Of a stretch of 64,000 nucleotides of DNA, positions 25,122-31,765 are shown piece after piece; positions within the stretch are counted from its first letter, which is position 1; every line of letters begins with the position of its first letter. Made by a program: the position numbers and the translations under genes. This stretch comes from Serratia sp. FDAARGOS_506 (GTDB lineage: Bacteria; Pseudomonadota; Gammaproteobacteria; Enterobacterales; Enterobacteriaceae), in NCBI RefSeq assembly GCF_003812745.1, contig NZ_CP033831.1:930001-994000 (forward strand), written 5' to 3'. The notes under the pieces were generated by a model. It made no database searches and was not told the DNA's origin. It saw nothing but the letters and a program-made list of their open reading frames with translations.

Positions 25122-26033
25122 ATGGAAAGATTAAAACGGATGTCGGTATTCGCCAAAGTGGTTGAGTTCGGGTCGTTTACCGCGGCCGCGCGCCAACTCG
25201 ACATGAGCGTTTCATCGATCAGCCAAACCGTCTCGAAACTGGAAAATGAGCTGCAGGTCAAGCTGTTGAACCGCAGCACGCGCAGCATCGGCCTGACCGA
25301 GGCCGGCAAAATCTACTATCAGGGCTGCCGGCGCATGCTGCAGGAAGTCAGTGAGGTGCATGAGCAGCTGTACGCGTTTAACAATACGCCCGCCGGCACG
25401 CTGCGTATCGGCAGCTCATCCACCATGGCGCAAAACGTGCTGGCGAACATGACCGCCGAAATGATGAAAGAGTACCCGGGCCTGACCGTCAACCTGGTGA
25501 CCGGCATTCCGGCACCGGATCTGATCACCGACGGATTGGATCTGGTGATCCGTACCGGCGAGCTGCAGGACTCCAGCCTGTTCTCCCGCCGCCTGGGGCA
25601 AATGCCGATGGTGGTGTGCGCCGCCAAAAGCTACCTGAGCCAATACGGCACACCGCAGAAGCCAAGCGACATGGTCAACTTCTCCTGGCTGGAATACAGC
25701 GTGCGGCCCGACAGCGAATTTGAACTGATGTCGCCGGAGGGCATCACCACGCGCATTTCACCGCAGGGGCGCTTCGTGACCAACGACTCCTCCACCATGA
25801 TCCGCTGGCTGAAAAACGGTGCCGGCATCGCCTACGCCCCGCTGATGTGGGTGATCGAAGAAATCAAACGCGGTGAGATCGAGATCCTGTTCAAAAGCTA
25901 CCATTCGGCTCCACGACCGATCTACGCGCTCTATACCGAGAAGAACAAATTGCCGCTGAAGGTGCAGGTGTGCATCAACTATTTAACCGACTATTTCGAA
26001 CGCGTAGCGGCGGTCTATCAGGGTTATCGCTGA
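25122..26033 (+). CDS. aaeR: LysR-type activator AaeR
   Basis: A 303-residue LysR-family regulator: winged HTH at residues 1-60 (FGSFTAAARQLDMSVSSISQTVSKLE) and an effector domain after residue 90. It activates the divergent aaeXAB operon in response to aromatic carboxylic acids. The N-terminus MERLKRMSVFAKVVEFGSF matches orthologues. The 3' end overlaps by ten bases the convergent small membrane-protein gene. Confidence 0.95.
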   Translation: MERLKRMSVFAKVVEFGSFTAAARQLDMSVSSISQTVSKLENELQVKLLNRSTRSIGLTEAGKIYYQGCRRMLQEVSEVHEQLYAFNNTPAGTLRIGSSSTMAQNVLANMTAEMMKEYPGLTVNLVTGIPAPDLITDGLDLVIRTGELQDSSLFSRRLGQMPMVVCAAKSYLSQYGTPQKPSDMVNFSWLEYSVRPDSEFELMSPEGITTRISPQGRFVTNDSSTMIRWLKNGAGIAYAPLMWVIEEIKRGEIEILFKSYHSAPRPIYALYTEKNKLPLKVQVCINYLTDYFERVAAVYQGYR

Positions 26034-26368
26034 GCGGCGCTCAAATAACGGTGCGCCAGCACGCCCAGCAGCATCAGCGCCAACATGCCGAGGCCCCACA
26101 GCAGCCAGACGGCGTAGCCCGCCCAGTTCAGCAGCAGAGGAAAATAGCTCGCCAGCCCGCTGCCCAGCTGTTTTAGCCACGGCAGCCAGGCGTCCAGCAC
26201 CGCCTGCGGCACCAGACTCAACGCGCCGTTCACCGGCAGCGATGCGCCGCCGGCCGCTTCCGCCAACGCCGGGAGCCAGGTCAGTACGCCGGCTACGCCC
26301 CAGGCCAACAGCGTCCATAGCGCCATGGCTCCCAACAGCAGCGCTACCGTCCAACCGCCCCGGTTCAC
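26024..26368 (-). CDS. Small membrane protein with two transmembrane segments
   Basis: A 114-residue protein starting at GTG 26368, which overlaps the stop of the zinc-ribbon gene (GTGA). Membrane segments lie at about residues 5-31 (WTVALLLGAMALWTLLAWGVAG) and 80-106 (WAGYAVWLLWGLGMLALMLLG), joined by an amphipathic loop. The longer in-frame ORF from 26479 reads the zinc-ribbon gene out of frame and is not real. Co-expressed with the zinc-ribbon protein from the MerR-type promoter upstream. No family recognised with certainty. Confidence 0.7.
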   Translation of the reverse strand: MNRGGWTVALLLGAMALWTLLAWGVAGVLTWLPALAEAAGGASLPVNGALSLVPQAVLDAWLPWLKQLGSGLASYFPLLLNWAGYAVWLLWGLGMLALMLLGVLAHRYLSAAQR

Positions 26369-26640
26369 GGCACACCGCCGCCGCACTGTGGGCAAAAGCG
26401 GCTGCCCGGTGGCAGCGGCGCGGCGCACTGGCCGCAGGTGGCGCTCACCGCGACAAACGGCCGACCGCAGCGATGGCAATAACGCGCCCCAGGTTTATTC
26501 ACCGCCTGACATTCCGGACACTGCGGCCCCTGTTTGCCATGCTGGTTATAGCGGTTGCCATGATGTCCGCCGCTGTGGCCCGCGCGCTGATGGCCGCCGT
26601 TAATCCCCCCTTGCCCCAACAATCTTTTCAGTAAGCCCAT
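26365..26640 (-). CDS. Double zinc-ribbon protein with His-rich region
   Basis: A 91-residue protein. Residues 17-34 are rich in His and Gly, and two zinc ribbons of identical spacing follow: C41-X2-C44-X10-C55-X2-C58 and C69-X2-C72-X10-C83-X2-C86. ATG 26640 has AGGAGAGG upstream. The longer frame to 26793 has no ribosome site and would run through the operator. It is the first gene of a two-gene operon with a membrane protein, behind a promoter of the MerR/ZntR type, which suggests a role in zinc or heavy-metal stress. Function unknown. Confidence 0.82.
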   Translation of the reverse strand: MGLLKRLLGQGGINGGHQRAGHSGGHHGNRYNQHGKQGPQCPECQAVNKPGARYCHRCGRPFVAVSATCGQCAAPLPPGSRFCPQCGGGVP

Positions 26641-26680
26641 CCCGCCTCTCCTCTGTACTGTGACATTGACGTTGAATCTC

Positions 26681-26712
26681 ACTGTAAACCCTGGAGTAAA
26701 CTCCAGGGTAAA
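26681..26712 (-). promoter_or_regulatory. MerR/ZntR-type promoter of the zinc-ribbon operon
   Basis: Read on the minus strand: -35 TTTACC (26712-26707), a 20-bp spacer, and -10 TACAGT (26686-26681). The spacer is filled by the perfect inverted repeat ACCCTGGAGT / ACTCCAGGGT (26688-26697 and 26700-26709, 2-bp centre). The overlong spacer with a central dyad is the hallmark of MerR-family promoters, and the core CTGGAGT-N2-ACTCCAG equals, as I recall it, the ZntR site at zntA. Confidence 0.8.
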
Positions 26713-26853
26713 GTCCGGCGATGAGGATTTACGTTTCATTACATCGTAATAATGGCAACGCTTTGATGCCGTTAACAAAAGCATCATCGGCATTATCTCA
26801 TGCCGCCGCGCTGCGTTATGCTGCGGGAACCTCTCCCTGCATCAGGAATAACC

Positions 26854-27795
26854 ATGAAAAAAATCATACTGGACTGTGACCCTGGGCATGACGACGCCAT
26901 CGCCCTGCTGCTGGCCTGGGGCAATCCGCAGATCGACCTGCTGGCGGTCACTACCGTGGTGGGTAACCAGACGCTGGACAAAGTGACGCGCAACGCGCTG
27001 GCAGTAGCGCGCATCGCCAATATCACCGGCGTGCCCTTCGCCGCCGGCTGCCCGCGCCCACTGGTACGTAATATCGAAGTGGCGCCCGACATTCACGGCG
27101 ATTCCGGCCTCGATGGCCCGGTGCTGCCGGAACCCCACCTGCAGTTGGACTCGCGTCACGCAGTGGATCTGATCATCGAAACCGTGATGGCCCACCCGCC
27201 CGGCAGCATAACGCTGGTGCCGACCGGAGGCTTGACCAATATCGCCATGGCGGTGCGCAAAGAGCCGCGCATTGCCGAACGGGTCAAGGAAGTGGTGCTA
27301 ATGGGCGGTGGCTATCATGTGGGCAACTGGAGCGCGGTAGCGGAGTTCAATATCAAAATCGACCCCGAGGCGGCGCATATCGTGTTTAACGAAAAATGGC
27401 CGCTGACCATGGTCGGCCTCGATCTTACCCATCAGGCGCTGGCTACGCCGGCAGTCTGCGAGCGCATCGCCGCTCTCGGCACCCGGCCGGCCGCCTTCGT
27501 CGGCGAACTGCTGGCATTCTTTGGCCGTATGTACCAACAGGCTCAGGGTTTCAGCGCCCCGCCGGTGCACGATCCTTGCGCGGTGGCTTACGTGATCGAT
27601 CCGAGCGTGATGACGGTGCGCAAAGCGCCGGTGGATATCGAGCTCACCGGCACCTTGACGCTGGGTATGACGGTCGCGGACTTTCGCGCGCCGCCGCCGC
27701 CGGATTGCCACACCCAGGTCGCGGTCAAGTTGGATCAGGATAAATTCTGGGATCTGGTGGTGGATGCGCTGGAACGAATTGGCGAGGTGGAGTGA
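26854..27795 (+). CDS. Inosine-uridine-preferring nucleoside hydrolase family protein
   Basis: A 313-residue nucleoside hydrolase. The calcium-binding N-terminal motif CDPGHDDAIA and the later AEFNIKIDPEAA and PVHDPCAVAY (active-site His) are present. It hydrolyses ribonucleosides to base and ribose; similarity seems highest to the RihA/RihB group but specificity cannot be read from sequence. ATG 26854 follows AGGAA; 26800 would add 18 residues before the invariant start strand. It appears as a single-gene unit. Confidence 0.88.
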   Translation: MKKIILDCDPGHDDAIALLLAWGNPQIDLLAVTTVVGNQTLDKVTRNALAVARIANITGVPFAAGCPRPLVRNIEVAPDIHGDSGLDGPVLPEPHLQLDSRHAVDLIIETVMAHPPGSITLVPTGGLTNIAMAVRKEPRIAERVKEVVLMGGGYHVGNWSAVAEFNIKIDPEAAHIVFNEKWPLTMVGLDLTHQALATPAVCERIAALGTRPAAFVGELLAFFGRMYQQAQGFSAPPVHDPCAVAYVIDPSVMTVRKAPVDIELTGTLTLGMTVADFRAPPPPDCHTQVAVKLDQDKFWDLVVDALERIGEVE

Positions 27796-27982
27796 GGTTC
27801 AGGAGCATTGATAAAGCCGCCCGGTTTGGCATCGCCGGGCCGGCCATACATTTCCCTCGCGTATAACAACACGCCTCTCACCGGCGGCCCCACAAAATAT
27901 TCCCATTTCCTCCCCGCCTCATTACAATGTTAGGAATATTCTTATAATAAAAATATTTTTTCTCTAGGGCCAAATTAACTCC

Positions 27983-28762
27983 ATGAAATTTATCATTAAT
28001 AAGAGAATCAGGTATCACGAGGATAATTCCAGCATAGACACGCTGGACGACTCGGCAGAACCGATTATTCTGACGGCTACGCTCAACCGGCTATTGGCGC
28101 TGTTCGTCAAAAACAACAATCAGGTACTTTCCAGAGAACACGTGTTGGCGAAAGTTTGGGAAGAACACGGGCAGGTCGCCTCCGACAATAACCTGAATAA
28201 CTCGATGTCGGTACTACGCAAAATTCTGGCTGCGCTCGGTGAAGAAGATATTCTGGTCACGCTGCCCCGACAAGGTTTCTCATTCACTGCAAAAGAAATC
28301 AATACAATAGATGATCAAACGATCATTAATGAGCAAGCAAGTAGCTTCCAGGCCGCCGCCGCCCCATCTTCTCATCCTCGACTCAAGGCAGCGCTGTTGC
28401 TGCTAACGCTATTGCTCAGCGGATGGCTGGCATTTCTGTTGCTGACCTATAAAAATAGCGCCGGTATCTCTCCGGATGACTCTTTGGAACTTGGCACGAT
28501 TGACCACTGCCAGGTCTACATCATGTCTCCCCACCATAAAATTTCCCGTAATCAGCTGAGTCTTGAAAAAGTGGCGAGCAAAGCCCGACAGTTCGGTCTG
28601 GACTGCCACATAGACGCCAAACTCTACTATTACGACGTTGGCCTGCTTACCCGAGGGAACGGTGGCAAAGTTCAGACTCGTTTTATCGCTTACTGTCCGC
28701 TGACACCTGGCACCGGCAAGATCTTCCGCTGCGAAAATTATTATGAAAATGAAACGATTTAA
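27983..28762 (+). CDS. MarT-like membrane-anchored transcriptional regulator (ToxR/CadC type)
   Basis: A 259-residue protein. The OmpR-type winged helix fills residues 1-100 (LNRLLALFVKNNNQVLSREHVLAKVW, LRKILAALGEEDILVTLPRQGFSF). A single membrane segment lies at about 133-153 (LKAALLLLTLLLSGWLAFLLL). The periplasmic part carries four Cys (HCQVYI, GLDCH, YCPL, FRCEN) that could form disulfides. Its closest functional match I recall is MarT of Salmonella SPI-3, which is also followed by fidL. The fidL-like gene overlaps its end by 20 bases. Upstream 27796-27982 is AT-rich and should hold its promoter. Confidence 0.82.
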   Translation: MKFIINKRIRYHEDNSSIDTLDDSAEPIILTATLNRLLALFVKNNNQVLSREHVLAKVWEEHGQVASDNNLNNSMSVLRKILAALGEEDILVTLPRQGFSFTAKEINTIDDQTIINEQASSFQAAAAPSSHPRLKAALLLLTLLLSGWLAFLLLTYKNSAGISPDDSLELGTIDHCQVYIMSPHHKISRNQLSLEKVASKARQFGLDCHIDAKLYYYDVGLLTRGNGGKVQTRFIAYCPLTPGTGKIFRCENYYENETI

Positions 28763-29231
28763 CGCTATTCCGATCAAGGCCTACGTTGCCATCTTACTTG
28801 TGCTCTGCATCGCTATTGTATTGCTGTCTATGCAAATGCGCCGCGGAAATACGCCAGGTGCCTGCGCAACCGTACTGCAAACGTTCATCACCGTCGCTCA
28901 ACGGCCTACGCATGGGGTGATCCTGGTGAACACCGTCCCCTCCGTTCCAGGAAAAATGAAAATGTTGTTTAGCGGCAAGATGCAAGAGGGAGAAAAATCG
29001 TATACCGTCTCCAGAGAACTGCTTATGCAATATGATTACAACGATGCGTATTATCCTATGACGGTGGAACAAAGCATCACCAGGGCCAGAGATACCCTTT
29101 CACAAACTCAGCTGGATAAGCTTTTTCCACGAGAAGGGCAATACCTGCATATCAAGATCGACCGCCTTGACGAAAACACTTACGCTTTTTCAGACAATCA
29201 TTCCCCTATGTTCGTCTGCACCACAAATTAA
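28743..29231 (+). CDS. FidL-like inner-membrane-anchored protein
   Basis: A 162-residue protein with one N-terminal membrane segment (AYVAILLVLCIAIVLLSM) and a periplasmic domain. Position, size and organisation correspond to FidL, the partner gene of marT in Salmonella; a ToxS-like helper role for the regulator is plausible but untested. It overlaps the marT-like gene by 20 bases. A second in-frame ATG at 28749 is a possible alternative start. Confidence 0.72.
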   Translation: MKMKRFNAIPIKAYVAILLVLCIAIVLLSMQMRRGNTPGACATVLQTFITVAQRPTHGVILVNTVPSVPGKMKMLFSGKMQEGEKSYTVSRELLMQYDYNDAYYPMTVEQSITRARDTLSQTQLDKLFPREGQYLHIKIDRLDENTYAFSDNHSPMFVCTTN

Positions 29232-29301
29232 AGCCATGACGATTTGATAAGGAGAGGCGTTTTATCCTCTTCCTTATCAAAATATTCAGGGAAAAAATGA
29301 A

Positions 29302-30078
29302 TTAATTTCTACGCCCATTCCTGGGTTGTAGTTCAGCACCCGAGTTTTTACAGGGTGAAAGCACATCCACCGGGCAATAGGCCAGCATCATTCTCTGTCC
29401 TTCGACTCTGCCATAGTAATAGACATTCGCGCTCTGACTGCAATCAAAACCGGCCTGAGAAATCGCTTTGCCTATCTCACCCAGGTCCGCACTCTCATTC
29501 TTGATAATGTAAATCTCACAGTGTTTATAAAAACCTTTTCGAGCAATGTTCATCGTTGCCGACGGTTGTTGGCCCATCCTACCCATAAAGAGGAAGATTT
29601 CCATCAACAGCAACGCCAACAGAATAAAAATCGTCAAGGCACACACAACGATACCCATGCCTTTATTATCACCTCTAAACCCACCTTTACGCCATCCGAA
29701 TCGTTGTACAGGATCACTTGCACTCTCATCATCAGAATTCACAGGAGCGTTCTCTTCCCTGATGCTGTCGGCAGAAAATTTAAACCCCTGCCTTGGATAG
29801 GTAATTAAAATATCGTCTTCCCCCAATTTGGCAAACGAACGTCTCAAACTGGAGGCATAGGTATTTAGGTTATTGTTTGACGCTTTAAGACCGTACTCTT
29901 CCCAAACATCACTCAACAGTTTTTCCCGGTGAACAATCTCCCCATTGTTACGAACAAAAATGGACAGCAGACGGCGGGTTGGATTTTGCAGCAAAGCCTT
30001 GCTACCGTCATCATTTACCCGCTCAAGCGTGCCCTCCCCCTCATTATAAACAATGGTTTCATTTATTATAAATTTCAT
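29302..30078 (-). CDS. Second MarT-like membrane-anchored regulator
   Basis: A 258-residue paralogue of the protein at 27983-28762. It shares the N-terminus MKFIIN, the winged helix (RLLSIFVRNNGEIVHREKLLSDVWEE, ITYPRQGFKFSA), one membrane segment at about 143-166 and the same periplasmic Cys pattern (HCEIYI, GFDCS, YCPVDV, SPCKN). It is transcribed away from the fimbrial operon, whose major pilin gene starts 461 bp upstream on the other strand, so control of the fimbriae is likely. No fidL-like partner follows it. Confidence 0.82.
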   Translation of the reverse strand: MKFIINETIVYNEGEGTLERVNDDGSKALLQNPTRRLLSIFVRNNGEIVHREKLLSDVWEEYGLKASNNNLNTYASSLRRSFAKLGEDDILITYPRQGFKFSADSIREENAPVNSDDESASDPVQRFGWRKGGFRGDNKGMGIVVCALTIFILLALLLMEIFLFMGRMGQQPSATMNIARKGFYKHCEIYIIKNESADLGEIGKAISQAGFDCSQSANVYYYGRVEGQRMMLAYCPVDVLSPCKNSGAELQPRNGRRN

Positions 30079-30539
30079 ACTTCAGTCCATTTAACCTACC
30101 TGTCCGATGTCAATATTGCTGCCTTCGAAGTTTTTTTTCAATTCATCAAACCACTATAACATCAGATTAATCCCAATAAATGCTAGAGCAAGGTTAATTT
30201 AACCTAATAAGAGTCACCCCATTCACTTTTACATTCGGGTAATGGAATAACAAACAGAATAAAAACCTATGAATAACTAATTATCTTTATATAAATCCTA
30301 AGTTTTAATAAAAACCATTGTTAATGTTTCGATAATGAGTTTTCCCGGGTAAATTGGAGTCACTGCCAAAGCACGGGAAAACGGCTTTGCCAGAAAACTG
30401 ACATCCATGGCGAAAATATGAAAACGCGAAAATCAGCAACAAGCAGGAACATCCCCTCTTAGCGCTGAAAGTTACTTATTATCGCCAATCGGAAAATATC
30501 TAAAGACACTTATCCTTTTAAGGAACGTAAGGGATTTAT
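30079..30539. other. AT-rich regulatory region between MarT-like regulator and fimbrial operon
   Basis: This 461-bp region has no ORF of note. It is clearly richer in A+T than the flanks. It holds an inverted repeat GTTTTCCCG/CGGGAAAAC (30339-30347 and 30374-30382) that overlaps a second one, CAAAGC/GCTTTG (30367-30372 and 30384-30389); the two stems cannot form together. A ribosome site AAGG precedes the pilin ATG. No recombinase gene or fimS-like switch was recognised. Confidence 0.6.
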
Positions 30540-31100
30540 ATGAAACTGAACAAAATTATGATGGCAGCGGTATTGGCTTTCGGCGCGACCTCCATGATGG
30601 TGAACGCTGCACCTACAGATCAGGGCCACGGCACTGTGACTTTTAAGGGTTCCATTATCGAAGCGCCTTGCTCCATTACCCCGGAAACCGTGGACCAGAC
30701 CGTCAATCTGGGCCAGGTATCCAATGTTACCCTGAAAGATGGCGGCCAATCTTCTCCGAAACCTTTCCAGATCAAACTGGAAAACTGCGACCTGAACCCT
30801 GGCGATGCTAACGGCGTTGGCAAGAACAACGCAGTGGCCATTACCTTTACCGGCGCATCTTCCGTTGATGATGAGAAACTGCTGGGTATTACCGGTACGG
30901 CTAAAGGCGCAGGGATTGCGATTACCGATGGTTCCGGCAAACTGATTGCACTGGGTAAGGCAGCTAATGCTCAAACTCTGGGCAACGGTAATAACACCCT
31001 GAATTTCTCTGCTTATCTGCAAGGCAGTAATGCGTCAGGTGCAACCATCACTCCGGGTGAATTCCAGTCTGTCGCCGACTTCACCTTGGCTTACCAATAA
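30540..31100 (+). CDS. Major fimbrial subunit (type 1/Mrp-like pilin)
   Basis: A 186-residue chaperone-usher pilin. The signal peptide MKLNKIMMAAVLAFGATSMM ends at VNA. The mature chain has the pilin pattern: GTVTFKGSIIEAPCSI, the partner Cys in KLENCDL, and the C-terminal FTLAYQ used in donor-strand exchange. First gene of the fimbrial operon, and followed by an attenuator-like terminator, so it should be made in excess of the other subunits, as expected for a shaft protein. Confidence 0.92.
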   Translation: MKLNKIMMAAVLAFGATSMMVNAAPTDQGHGTVTFKGSIIEAPCSITPETVDQTVNLGQVSNVTLKDGGQSSPKPFQIKLENCDLNPGDANGVGKNNAVAITFTGASSVDDEKLLGITGTAKGAGIAITDGSGKLIALGKAANAQTLGNGNNTLNFSAYLQGSNASGATITPGEFQSVADFTLAYQ

Positions 31101-31121
31101 TTAACGATTAACAATAGCTCG

Positions 31122-31150
31122 GCATGCGGGTTAACCCGCATGCTTTTTTA
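31122..31150 (+). terminator. Attenuator/terminator after the major pilin gene
   Basis: A perfect 9-bp stem GCATGCGGG (31122-31130) with CCCGCATGC (31135-31143), loop TTAA, runs straight into TTTTTT (31144-31149). Partial termination here would explain high pilin and lower usher/chaperone levels. Confidence 0.85.
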
Positions 31151-31183
31151 GCGGTGGGAGCGTTTTTTAATAGGGTACCTCAA

Positions 31184-31729
31184 ATGAATTATTCCCCTGG
31201 GAAAAGAACATTCCCCTGCATATTGATTTTTTTATCGCTAAACCTTACGGCTTCAGCGAATGATTTCACCCCATTTCAGGGGCGCGTCAATATGCAAGGG
31301 AGTATTTTTGAGGGCGCGTGCGCCATCGCTGCCGGAAGTCAAGAACAGATTATCGATCTGGACATCTTGCCGACGGCAGAAATTATACGCACTGGCCAAA
31401 GTGCCGCTCACCCATTTTCCATTGAACTGATTAATTGCCTGATTACTTCATCAGAAATTGAACAGCAGAATTCAAAACGCTTTCAAATGACCTTCGACGG
31501 TGAAGCGGATGGCAATTTATTTAGCGTAAAGGGAGAAGCAAAAGGCATTGCATTACAAATTGCTGATGAATCAGGAAACATTGCCGCGCCTGGGGCACCA
31601 TTATCGCCCAAGGCATTCTCACTAAACGCAATGCAGCTGAGCTATAGCTTGAGGCTAATCAGCAATAATCAACCGCTGCATGCCGGCGCTTATTCATCCG
31701 CTGTGCGGTTTACATTGGATTATTACTGA
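31184..31729 (+). CDS. Minor fimbrial subunit
   Basis: A 181-residue pilin-like protein: signal segment FPCILIFLSLNLTASA, then FQGRVNMQGSIFEGACAIAAG, a second Cys in ELINCLI, and a C-terminal VRFTLDYY. ATG 31184 is taken as start because the frame before it runs through the terminator hairpin. Its place between the major pilin and the usher is like that of MrpB-type anchor or terminator subunits. Confidence 0.85.
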   Translation: MNYSPGKRTFPCILIFLSLNLTASANDFTPFQGRVNMQGSIFEGACAIAAGSQEQIIDLDILPTAEIIRTGQSAAHPFSIELINCLITSSEIEQQNSKRFQMTFDGEADGNLFSVKGEAKGIALQIADESGNIAAPGAPLSPKAFSLNAMQLSYSLRLISNNQPLHAGAYSSAVRFTLDYY

Positions 31730-31765
31730 TAACGATAAAAAGATTAAATAACAGGGTTGATAGCT

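Noticed and set aside
26365-26793. Longer zinc-ribbon protein starting at 26793
   Set aside because: The extension runs through the MerR-type operator and promoter; ATG 26640 has a strong ribosome site.
30079-30539. fimS-like invertible promoter
   Set aside because: The inverted repeat found is only 26 bp apart and no FimB/FimE-type recombinase gene is in the window.
31124-31183. N-terminal extension of the second fimbrial gene from a GTG at 31124
   Set aside because: It begins inside the perfect terminator hairpin and gives no signal peptide; ATG 31184 does.
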